Origin: Deltaproteobacteria bacterium
Lineage (GTDB): Bacteria; Myxococcota; Polyangia; Polyangiales; B10-G4
Assembly (NCBI GenBank): GCA_019312705.1
Contig: JAFDCW010000349.1
Span: 1-5,643, forward strand
DNA length: 5,643 nt
Direction of reading: 5' to 3'
How positions within the stretch are numbered: the first letter of the stretch is position 1; each line of letters starts with the position of its first letter. A model generated the notes under the pieces. The model was not told the DNA's origin. It saw only the letters and a list, made by a program, of their open reading frames with translations, and made no database searches. The position numbers were made by a program, and so were the translations under genes. Below are positions 1 to 5,643 of this stretch, piece by piece.

Positions 1-68
1 CCGAGCACCGTGTAGGAGGGTAGCGCAACGTCTGTCCCAGAAGAGGGGTGGTTGGAATTATTGGTCAT
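1..68 (-). CDS. Possible N-terminus of a divergent gene, cut by the left edge
   Basis: On the minus strand an ATG (complement of CAT at 66-68) opens a frame that has no stop before the left edge. It gives about 22 codons beginning MTNNSNHPSSGTDVALP and then SYTVLG. The composition (Asn, Ser, Thr and Pro rich, then hydrophobic) looks like a genuine protein start. The same frame upstream of the ATG reads as an Arg/Pro/Leu-rich run typical of non-coding GC-rich DNA, so the ATG is the sensible boundary. Against it: there is no good Shine-Dalgarno sequence, several codons are AT-ending (AAT, TCT, ACA, GTT, CTA), unlike the neighbouring operon, and the piece is too short to identify. The ending Y-T-V-L-G resembles the lead-in to the glycine loop of bacterial Ser/Thr kinases, but that is a guess. 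A divergent regulator is equally possible. Confidence 0.33.
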   Translation of the reverse strand, partial: MTNNSNHPSSGTDVALPSYTVL

Positions 69-234
69 GCTGCCCGGGGGCTCGAGAAGCCGCGGCGGGG
101 CGCGTCGGAGAAGAGCTCGAAGTCGAAGGGGCGGGCCACGGCCAGACCTAAGGCAATGTGTGTGCCCAGAAAAAGGCCCGTGAATACGTGGGCCTAGCCG
201 GGCGGAAGGCAGCTTTTGCTCGTCGAATCTGCCC

Positions 235-299
235 AAATTGCCGTCCTTCCCGCGAACGTTGGACGGCCGCCCCAACACAAGGCAAAATCGCCGTCTTTC
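235..299. repeat. Imperfect 15-base direct repeat, 50-base period
   Basis: Copy one at 235-249 reads AAATTGCCGTCCTTC and copy two at 285-299 reads AAATCGCCGTCTTTC. They are identical at 13 of 15 positions, and both differences are C/T changes. The two copies start exactly 50 bases apart, close to five helical turns, and the second ends 62 bases before the aminotransferase ATG. A pair of same-face binding sites for a transcription factor is one reading. Chance similarity in a short leader is the alternative. Confidence 0.45.
240..267. repeat. 7-base inverted repeat in the leader
   Basis: GCCGTCC at 240-246 is the perfect reverse complement of GGACGGC at 261-267, with 14 bases between the arms. 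The left arm is the core of the upstream direct-repeat copy, and most of it (GCCGTC) recurs at 290-295. It could be a dyad operator for a dimeric regulator or a weak RNA hairpin. It has no T-run after it, so it is not an intrinsic terminator. Confidence 0.4.
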
Positions 300-352
300 G
301 AGGGTTTTGGGGACCCAGGGCACTCCGGGGGGGCTGCCCGCCGGGGGAAGTC

Positions 353-356
353 GGAG
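353..356 (+). promoter_or_regulatory. Shine-Dalgarno site fixing the aminotransferase start
   Basis: GGAG at 353-356, inside the purine run GGAGAGG, lies 5 bases before the ATG at 362. It is the best ribosome binding site in the window and supports starting the first gene at 362 rather than at the in-frame ATG at 158. Confidence 0.65.
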
Positions 357-361
357 AGGCC

Positions 362-1660
362 ATGAACAGCAACGAGATCCGCGCGAAGCACGCGAAGCAC
401 CTCTTCCCGTCCGTAGCCAACTTCTACAAGGAGCCCGTGGTCCTCCACGAGGGCAAGGGGTCGCGGATCAAGGACCTCGACGGCACGGAGTACCTCGATG
501 TCTTCGGGGGCATCCTCACGGTCTCCGTCGGCCACGCGAACGAGGCCGTCAACGCCGCGGTCATCGCCCAGGTCGGGCGCCTGAGCCACGTCTCGACGCT
601 CTATCCCACGGTGCCGATGGTCGAGCTCGCCGAGAAGCTCACCAAGGTTGCCCCGGGCAACCTCGACAAGGCGTTCTTCGTCGCGTCGGGGACCGAAGCC
701 GACGAGACCGCGGTCAGCCTGGCTCAGGTCTACACGGGCAACCAAGAACTCGTCGCGCTGCGCCATGGCTACTCCGGACGCTCGCTGCTCGCCCAGTCCC
801 TCACGGCCCATTCTGCCTATCGCGCCATCCCGACGCAGGTCGCGGCTATCAAGCACGCGATGAGCCCCTACTGTTATCGCTGTCCCTTCAAGCTCGAGTA
901 TCCGAGCTGCGGCGTTCAGTGCGCGAAGGACATCGAGGACCTCATCCAGACGACGACCACGGGCAGCATCGCCGGCATGCTCGCGGAGCCCATCCAGGGG
1001 GTTGGCGGGTTCATCGTGCCGCCAAAGGAGTACTTCCAGATCGCGGCCGAGATCATCCGCAAGTACGGCGGCGTCATGATTGCCGACGAGGTGCAGACCG
1101 GATTTGGCCGAACTGGCAAGATGTGGGGCATCGAGAACTACGACATCGAGCCTGAGATCATGACCATGGCCAAGGGCATCGCCAACGGCTTCCCCCTCGG
1201 GGCATGCCTCGCGACTCCGGTCATCGCCGACAGTTTCACCAAGTCGAGCATCTCGACCTTCGGTGGCAACCCCGTTTCGACGGCGGCGGCGGGCGCTGTC
1301 CTCGACATCATCGAACGCGACGACCTCAAAAAGAACGCGCGAGAGCGCGGCGCCGAACTACGAGAAGGGCTCCTGATGATTCAGAAGAAACACCCGAAGA
1401 TTGTCGGGGATGTGCGCGGTATGGGCCTCATGCAGGCCCTCGAACTCGTCGTCGATGAGACGGCCCGGGACCGCACGCCGAACCCGGGCGCCGTCGCCGC
1501 CCTCTTCGAGGAGACCAAGAAGCGCAAGCTGCTCATCGGCAAGGGCGGGCTGCACGGCAACGTCCTGCGCATCACGCCGATGCTGAACGTGACCCGGGAC
1601 GAGATCACCGAAGCGTTGCAGATCCTCGGCGACTCCTTTGACGCGATGGTGACGGCGTGA
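362..1660 (+). CDS. Class III aminotransferase, AGXT2-like (probable beta-alanine transaminase)
   Basis: A 432-residue PLP enzyme of the usual length for class III (fold type I) aminotransferases. Visible landmarks are SGTEA at 109-113 and HGYSGRS at 135-141 (Tyr137 in the position that normally stacks on PLP). ADEVQTGFGRTG at 241-252 gives Asp242 for the pyridine nitrogen. MAKGIANG follows, with Lys271 the expected Schiff-base lysine, then STFGGNP at 298-304 with the phosphate-binding Thr299. The late motif GNVLRITPML is also present. Next to preT and preA, the likely role is transfer of the amino group of beta-alanine or beta-aminoisobutyrate to a keto acid (pyruvate, glyoxylate or 2-oxoglutarate), the last step of reductive pyrimidine breakdown. 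The acceptor cannot be read from sequence. Residues 171-187 carry four cysteines (C-x2-C-x8-C-x3-C), possibly a metal site. The start at 362 rests on the GGAG site and the family-like N-terminus KHLFPSVANFY. The stop overlaps preT by 4 bases. The chemistry is sure; the substrate is inferred. Confidence 0.88.
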   Translation: MNSNEIRAKHAKHLFPSVANFYKEPVVLHEGKGSRIKDLDGTEYLDVFGGILTVSVGHANEAVNAAVIAQVGRLSHVSTLYPTVPMVELAEKLTKVAPGNLDKAFFVASGTEADETAVSLAQVYTGNQELVALRHGYSGRSLLAQSLTAHSAYRAIPTQVAAIKHAMSPYCYRCPFKLEYPSCGVQCAKDIEDLIQTTTTGSIAGMLAEPIQGVGGFIVPPKEYFQIAAEIIRKYGGVMIADEVQTGFGRTGKMWGIENYDIEPEIMTMAKGIANGFPLGACLATPVIADSFTKSSISTFGGNPVSTAAAGAVLDIIERDDLKKNARERGAELREGLLMIQKKHPKIVGDVRGMGLMQALELVVDETARDRTPNPGAVAALFEETKKRKLLIGKGGLHGNVLRITPMLNVTRDEITEALQILGDSFDAMVTA

Positions 1661-2997
1661 GCGAGTTTTCCCTGCCCGACGGGCGCCTCGAAGAGAAGCT
1701 CGGGGACAAGGCTCCGCTCTACAGCCGGGCCGAGGCCATCGCCGAGGCGAACCGCTGCATCTACTGCGTCGACGCGCCCTGCGTCGCCAAGTGTCCCACG
1801 TCCATCGACATCCCGAACTTCATCCACAAGATCACGACCGACAACGTCCGGGGCGCGGCGCGTACCATCTTCGAGGAGAACCTCCTCGGAGCATCATGCG
1901 CCCGGGTCTGCCCCGTCGAGGTGCTGTGCGCTGGAGACTGCGTCTACAACCAGTGGGGCCGCGAACCCATCGCCATCGGCAGGCTCCAGCGTTACGCGAC
2001 CACGGGCGGCCTCGCCCAGGACCCGGCGCTCCTGTCCAAGAACACGGCGCCGTCGACGGGCAAGAAGATCGCCCTCGTCGGGAGCGGCCCCGCCTCGATC
2101 GCGGCGGCCGGGCACCTCGCCCTCGACGGTCACCGGGCGGTCATCTTCGAGAAGAAGGCGATTCCCGGGGGCCTGAATACGCTGGGCATCGCCCCCTACA
2201 AGCTCAAGGCCCAGGACGCCCTCGACGAGATCGCGATGGTCATGGGCCTCGGTGACATCGAGCTACGCACCGGCGTCGGCGTCGTCGCGGCGGACGCCGG
2301 GGAGGGCGAGGTCAGCGCAGCGTCCCTGCTCGAAGAGTACGACGCCGTCTTCATCGGCATCGGCCTCGGCCCCGACAACTACCTCGGCATCACTGGAGAA
2401 GATGGACCCGACGGTACGGGTGTCTTCGGCGCGACCGAGATGATCGAGAGCATCAAGGCCGACCCGAGATTCGACATCGCGTCGATGAAGAGCGTCGCCG
2501 TCCTCGGCGGTGGCAATACCGCCATCGACATCGCCCGGGAGCTCGCCCAGCTCGGCGTGCCCGACGTCTTCATGGTCTATCGGAAGACCGCGGCGGTGAT
2601 GAGCGGCTACCGCCACGAGATGGATGGGGGATTGAAAGAGGGCGTCCGTCTGCTCGAAAATCGCCAACCCGTCGCCATCACCCGAAGTGCTGACGGCAAG
2701 GTGACCGGCGTCGAGGTGAAGAGCACCGTCGACGGGAGCAATGGCGAGACACTCCCCTGCGACGCCGTGGCCTTCGCTATCGGCCAGTCGCGACTCACCG
2801 AACTCGCCAAGGCCTTCCCGGGCGTCGAGCTCGACAAGAAGGGCTGTGTGCTCGTCGACGAGGACACGGCGCGCACCGGGAACCCCAAAGTCTTTGCCGG
2901 CGGCGATTGCGTCAACGGCGGCAAAGAGGTGGTCAACGCGGCCGAGCACGGAAAACGTGCGGCCCGCGAGATCACCCGGATGCTGAACGCAGGCTGA
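1657..2997 (+). CDS. preT: Dihydropyrimidine dehydrogenase, NAD(P)H-oxidising subunit PreT
   Basis: A 446-residue GltD-like flavoprotein that takes hydride from NAD(P)H onto FAD and passes electrons through Fe-S clusters to PreA. The N-terminal Fe-S domain has Cys34, 37, 42, 46 and Cys81, 85, 91, 95. The spacings agree with pig DPD, including Gln111 sixteen residues after the last Cys, where pig has its unusual Gln156 ligand. The FAD-binding Rossmann motif VGSGPA is at 141-146. A second nucleotide-binding motif, LGGGNTAID, is at 283-291. A closing FAD motif, FAGGD, is at 413-417, followed by the helix KEVVNAAEHGKRAA. The start is GTG at 1657: an in-frame TGA at 1639-1641 leaves no earlier choice, and the GTGA overlap with the preceding stop suggests translational coupling. 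The Arg that follows the RK pair in the pig NADPH site is not kept, which mildly favours NADH. Other GltD-like subunits look similar, but adjacency to preA settles the assignment. Confidence 0.92.
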   Translation: MSEFSLPDGRLEEKLGDKAPLYSRAEAIAEANRCIYCVDAPCVAKCPTSIDIPNFIHKITTDNVRGAARTIFEENLLGASCARVCPVEVLCAGDCVYNQWGREPIAIGRLQRYATTGGLAQDPALLSKNTAPSTGKKIALVGSGPASIAAAGHLALDGHRAVIFEKKAIPGGLNTLGIAPYKLKAQDALDEIAMVMGLGDIELRTGVGVVAADAGEGEVSAASLLEEYDAVFIGIGLGPDNYLGITGEDGPDGTGVFGATEMIESIKADPRFDIASMKSVAVLGGGNTAIDIARELAQLGVPDVFMVYRKTAAVMSGYRHEMDGGLKEGVRLLENRQPVAITRSADGKVTGVEVKSTVDGSNGETLPCDAVAFAIGQSRLTELAKAFPGVELDKKGCVLVDEDTARTGNPKVFAGGDCVNGGKEVVNAAEHGKRAAREITRMLNAG

Positions 2998-3014
2998 AGA
3001 AGAAAGCGAAGATC

Positions 3015-4391
3015 ATGGCAGACCTCAGCATCGACTTCTGTGGGGTGAAGAGCCCCAACCCGTTCTGGCTGGCCTCGGCCCCGCCGACCAATAGCGGCGA
3101 CCAGGTGAAGCGCGCCTTCGACGCCGGCTGGGGGGGAGCCGTCTGGAAGACCCTCGGCAACCCCATCGTGAACGTCTCGAGCCGCTTCGGCGCCGTCGAC
3201 TACGGCAGCACGAAGATGATGGGGCTCAACAACATCGAGCTCATCACCGACCGGCCCCTCGAGGTGAACCTCCGGGAAATGGCCGACGTCAAAAAGAACT
3301 ACCCCAAGAACACGCTCATCGCCTCGCTCATGGTCGATACCAAGGACGAGTGGCACGAGATCGTGAAGAAGGTTCAGGGCGTTGGCTCGGACCTCATCGA
3401 GCTGAACTTCGGCTGCCCCCACGGCATGTGCGAGCGCGGTATGGGCTCGGCGGTCGGGGCCGAGCCCGAGGTCCTGAAGACCATCGTCGGTTGGGTGATG
3501 GAGGTCGCGGAGGTCCCCGTCATCGTGAAGCTCACGCCGAATATCGGCGACATCACGGAGCCCGCCATCGCGGCCCTCGAGTCCGGCGCCAGCGCGGTAA
3601 GCCTCATCAACACCATCAAGTCCATCGTCGGGGTCGACCTCGAGCTGATGGTCCCTCGCCCGGTCGTCGGCAACGCTTCATCCAACGGCGGCTACTGCGG
3701 CCCGGCGGTCAAGCCGATCGCGCTGCACCTGCTTGGCCAGGTTGCCCACGTCTTCCCGAAGCCCATCAGCGGCATCGGCGGCATCAGCAACTGGCGCGAC
3801 GCGGCGGAGTTCATGGCCCTCGGCTCGACCTCCGTGCAGGTGTGCACCGCGGTCATGCACTACGGCTACCGCATCGTCGAAGACATGATCGAGGGGCTCA
3901 ACGACTTCCTCGACGACAAGGGCATGGCCTCGGCCATGGACCTCGTGGGCAAGGCGGTGCCCCAGTACCAGAACTGGGGCAACCTCGACCTGAATTATCA
4001 CTGCGTCGCCGACATCGATCCCGACAAGTGCATCGGATGCCAGCTCTGCTTCGTGGCTTGCATGGATGGCTCGCATCAGTGCATTCACATCCCCGGCATG
4101 GATGACGCGGCCAAGAAGAAGGCGGGGCACGTCGTATTCCCGACCGACATCCCGGACCGTCCGGTCACCGCCGAGGGCGGCACCCCCGGTGCCCGCATCC
4201 CGTGGGTGCACGAAGAAGAGTGCGTCGGCTGCAACCTCTGCCAGCTCGTGTGCCCCGTCGAGGGCACGGTCACCATGCGCGAGAAGCGCAAGGCCCCCGA
4301 GAAGGAGACCTGGAACGACCGCATCAACGCGGGCACGGACGTCGTGCCCGGTGGCCTCGACGCCACGGCGAAGGCCCGCGGCGCTAAATGA
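3015..4391 (+). CDS. preA: Dihydropyrimidine dehydrogenase, catalytic subunit PreA
   Basis: A 458-residue cytosolic subunit that reduces uracil or thymine to the 5,6-dihydro base, using FMN and electrons from PreT. Residues 1 to about 310 form a dihydroorotate-dehydrogenase-type TIM barrel. It has the characteristic start SIDFCGVKSPNPFWLASAPP, Lys45 in AVWKTLG, NNIELI at 72-77, Asn131 three residues before the catalytic Cys134 (NFGCPHGM), Lys172 in VKLTPN, Asn199-Thr200, and GGYCGPAVKPIAL leading to GIGGI. The C-terminal part is a 2[4Fe-4S] ferredoxin domain with Cys339, 342, 345, 349 and Cys403, 406, 409, 413. Fifty-three residues separate the two motifs, more than in pig DPD. The ATG at 3015 gives the family N-terminus; an in-frame ATG at 2907 would add 36 Arg-rich residues overlapping preT and is rejected. 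The gene lies 17 bases after preT, preceded only by a weak purine-rich stretch. Its TGA overlaps the transporter ATG. Confidence 0.94.
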   Translation: MADLSIDFCGVKSPNPFWLASAPPTNSGDQVKRAFDAGWGGAVWKTLGNPIVNVSSRFGAVDYGSTKMMGLNNIELITDRPLEVNLREMADVKKNYPKNTLIASLMVDTKDEWHEIVKKVQGVGSDLIELNFGCPHGMCERGMGSAVGAEPEVLKTIVGWVMEVAEVPVIVKLTPNIGDITEPAIAALESGASAVSLINTIKSIVGVDLELMVPRPVVGNASSNGGYCGPAVKPIALHLLGQVAHVFPKPISGIGGISNWRDAAEFMALGSTSVQVCTAVMHYGYRIVEDMIEGLNDFLDDKGMASAMDLVGKAVPQYQNWGNLDLNYHCVADIDPDKCIGCQLCFVACMDGSHQCIHIPGMDDAAKKKAGHVVFPTDIPDRPVTAEGGTPGARIPWVHEEECVGCNLCQLVCPVEGTVTMREKRKAPEKETWNDRINAGTDVVPGGLDATAKARGAK

Positions 4392-5643
4392 GCAGCAACG
4401 CCGAGGCGGTCGTCATCGAAGGCGCCGACCCCCACCTCTACAACGAAGACCTCGCGCCGACGGCCCAGGCCGGGCGCACGTGGACCTGGACGTCCATCGC
4501 GGCGCTCTGGGTAGGCATGGTCGTCTGCGTGCCGACCTACATGCTCGCGGCCTCGATGATCGAGCAGGGCATGGCGTGGTGGCAGGCCGTGATGACGGTG
4601 CTCATCGGCAACGTCATCGTGCTCGTCCCGATGGCCCTCGTCGGCCACGCGGGCACCAAGCACGGCATCCCCTTCCCGGTGCTCCTGCGGTCGAGCTTCG
4701 GCACCGTCGGGGCCAATGTCCCGGCGCTGCTCCGCGGCCTCGTGGCGTGCGGCTGGTTCGGCATCCAGACCTGGGTCGGCGGTTCGGCCATCTACACGAT
4801 CCTCAACGCCGTCTCGAGCGACTGGTTCGCGGGGTCGGCCCTGCCTATCCTCGGCATTGACCCTTGGCAGCTCGTCTGTTTCCTCGCCTTCTGGGCGCTG
4901 CACGTCTTCTTCATCGCCAAGGGCACGGAGTCGATTCGTTGGCTCGAGACCTATGCGGCGCCGTTCCTCATCGTGATGGGCCTCGCCCTCCTCGGATGGG
5001 CCTACGTGCAGGCCGGGGGCTTCGGCGTGATGCTCTCGACCCCGAGCCAGTTCGTCGCCGGCGGCGAAAAGGAGGGGAAGTTCTTCGACGTCTTCGTCCC
5101 GAGCCTCACGGCGATGGTCGGATTCTGGGCGACGTTGTCTCTGAACATCCCGGACTTCACCCGCTACTGCAAAACCCAAAAGGACCAGTTGCTCGGCCAG
5201 GCCGTTGGCCTGCCGCCGACGATGGCGCTCTTTGCCTTCATCGGCGTCGCCGTGACCTCGGCGACGGTTGTCATCTACGGCGAGGCCATCTGGGACCCTG
5301 TCGCGCTGCTCGGCAAGATGGGCGGCTGGGCCGTCGTCCTCGCGCTCTTTGCTCTGGCCATCGCGACCCTCACCACGAACCTCGCCGCCAACGTCGTCGC
5401 TCCGGCGAACGGGTTCTCGAACATCAACCCCAAGAAGATCTCCTTCAAGATGGGCGGCTACATCACAGCGGGCCTCGGCGTCGCCATGTTCCCGTGGAAG
5501 ATCCTCGAGTCGAGCGGCGGCTATATCTTCACCTGGCTCATCGGCTACTCCGCGCTCCTCGGCCCCATCGCCGGCATCCTCATCGCTGACTACTTCCTGA
5601 TTCGGAAGACCGAGCTCGACGTCGAAGACCTCTTCCGTCGCGA
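4388..5643 (+). CDS. NCS1-family nucleobase/hydantoin:cation symporter, 3' end missing
   Basis: The frame stays open from the ATG at 4388 to the right edge, giving 418 residues of a polytopic inner-membrane carrier. About ten hydrophobic segments are visible, roughly at 35-57, 64-86, 107-139, 159-176, 187-209, 234-252, 272-298, 311-340, 354-371 and 379-403. Family members have about 12 helices and 480-500 residues, so the last two helices lie outside. NCS1 hallmarks are GWFGIQTWVGG at 122-132, NIPDFTRY at 253-260 and TTNLAAN at 329-335. Against the hydantoin carrier Mhp1, Trp123, Gln127, Trp247 and Asn335 match the substrate residues W117, Q121, W220 and N318. Ala326, Thr329 and Thr330 match the sodium-site residues A309, S312 and T313. 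With preTA beside it, the likely cargo is uracil/thymine or dihydropyrimidine, but allantoin or hydantoin cannot be excluded. An in-frame TAA at 4385-4387 fixes the start. The ATGA overlap with preA and a weak GAAGG 13 bases upstream suggest coupled translation. Confidence 0.92.
   Translation, partial: MSSNAEAVVIEGADPHLYNEDLAPTAQAGRTWTWTSIAALWVGMVVCVPTYMLAASMIEQGMAWWQAVMTVLIGNVIVLVPMALVGHAGTKHGIPFPVLLRSSFGTVGANVPALLRGLVACGWFGIQTWVGGSAIYTILNAVSSDWFAGSALPILGIDPWQLVCFLAFWALHVFFIAKGTESIRWLETYAAPFLIVMGLALLGWAYVQAGGFGVMLSTPSQFVAGGEKEGKFFDVFVPSLTAMVGFWATLSLNIPDFTRYCKTQKDQLLGQAVGLPPTMALFAFIGVAVTSATVVIYGEAIWDPVALLGKMGGWAVVLALFALAIATLTTNLAANVVAPANGFSNINPKKISFKMGGYITAGLGVAMFPWKILESSGGYIFTWLIGYSALLGPIAGILIADYFLIRKTELDVEDLFRR

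Larger units (their letters stand above)
69..361. promoter_or_regulatory. Leader/probable promoter region upstream of the operon
   Basis: This stretch separates the possible divergent gene from the aminotransferase. The + strand frame of the aminotransferase stays open back to an ATG at 158. Those 68 extra codons are Arg/Pro/Gly/Cys-rich, match nothing I recognise, and precede a better start at 362, so I treat the stretch as non-coding. It is locally richer in A and T around 211-240 and 280-308 than the genes are, as expected near a promoter. I could not find a convincing sigma-70 pair or a sigma-54 GG-N10-GC site. The visible structure is the repeat pair and inverted repeat listed separately. 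No intrinsic terminator (GC stem plus T-run) is evident. Confidence 0.5.

Noticed and set aside
1..15. Tail of a + strand upstream gene ending at TAG (13-15)
   Set aside because: Only four codons are visible (PSTV then stop), which is no evidence either way. The minus-strand frame over the same bases is more protein-like.
79..91. Small stem GGCT/AGCC as a terminator
   Set aside because: It has a 4-base stem and no following T-run.
211..240. Sigma-54 or sigma-70 promoter around GGCAGCTTTTGCT and CAAATTG
   Set aside because: The GG-to-GC spacing does not fit the sigma-54 rule of ten bases, and no -10-like hexamer lies 16-18 bases from a TTG element.
323..356. Possible hairpin hiding the ribosome binding site (CTCCG at 323-327 with CGGAG at 352-356)
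   Set aside because: There are only five pairs across a 24-base loop in a very GC-rich stretch with many competing pairings. Chance is the better explanation.
158..361. In-frame 68-codon extension of the aminotransferase from an ATG at 158
   Set aside because: The extension is Arg/Pro/Gly/Cys-rich and unlike family N-termini. The ATG at 362 has a GGAG 5 bases upstream, and homologs as I recall them begin near KHLFPSVANFY.
238..1155. Long + strand open frame (305 codons) overlapping the aminotransferase in another frame
   Set aside because: It is Arg/Pro/Gly-dominated low-complexity translation, an out-of-frame shadow of the aminotransferase.
2907..3014. Earlier in-frame start for preA at 2907
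   Set aside because: It would add 36 Arg/Lys-rich residues encoded in the wrong frame of the preT 3' end. The PreA family N-terminus begins at the ATG at 3015.
4085..5179. Long minus-strand open frame (364 codons) opposite preA and the transporter
   Set aside because: It is Arg/Glu/Asp/His-rich with no recognisable domain, and it lies antisense to two well-supported genes. High GC content commonly produces such shadows.

Overview
This window holds most of an operon for reductive pyrimidine (uracil/thymine) breakdown, read entirely on the + strand. The genes are tightly packed. In order they are: a class III, PLP-dependent aminotransferase of the AGXT2-like type (362-1660); preT, the flavin/iron-sulfur NAD(P)H-oxidising subunit of dihydropyrimidine dehydrogenase (1657-2997); preA, its FMN/ferredoxin catalytic subunit (3015-4391); and an NCS1-family nucleobase/hydantoin:cation symporter (4388 to the right edge, cut off after 418 residues). 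The first and last junctions are 4-base overlaps (GTGA and ATGA). The preT-preA gap is 17 bases. One polycistronic transcript with translational coupling is the natural reading.

How the genes fit together: the NCS1 carrier would import a pyrimidine base or a related hydantoin-like ring compound. PreT takes electrons from NAD(P)H and passes them to PreA, which reduces the 5,6 double bond of uracil or thymine. Dihydropyrimidinase and beta-ureidopropionase would then open and decarbamoylate the ring. Neither is in the window, and they may lie past the right edge. The aminotransferase would convert the resulting beta-alanine (or beta-aminoisobutyrate) to malonate (methylmalonate) semialdehyde. 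The functional calls rest on recognised motifs and on residue spacing that agrees with pig dihydropyrimidine dehydrogenase and the Mhp1 transporter as I remember them; no database search was run.

Left of the operon, bases 69-361 are a probable leader/promoter region. It contains an imperfect 15-base direct repeat with a 50-base period and a 7-base inverted repeat that shares one of those copies. No convincing -35/-10 pair was found. At the extreme left edge a short minus-strand reading frame (68 down to 1) looks like the N-terminus of a divergently transcribed gene, but only about 22 codons are visible.

Organism: base composition is strongly GC-rich, with third positions dominated by C and G (CTC, GTC, ATC, AAG, GAC). 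One gene starts with GTG. This fits a high-GC bacterium; a myxobacterial/deltaproteobacterial or similar soil or marine lineage is a guess only. There is no sign of mobile elements, CRISPR, tRNA or rRNA. The most unusual details are a four-cysteine motif inside the aminotransferase, a long insertion between the two ferredoxin cluster motifs of PreA, and the repeat structure of the leader. I found no evidence for a wholly new system.
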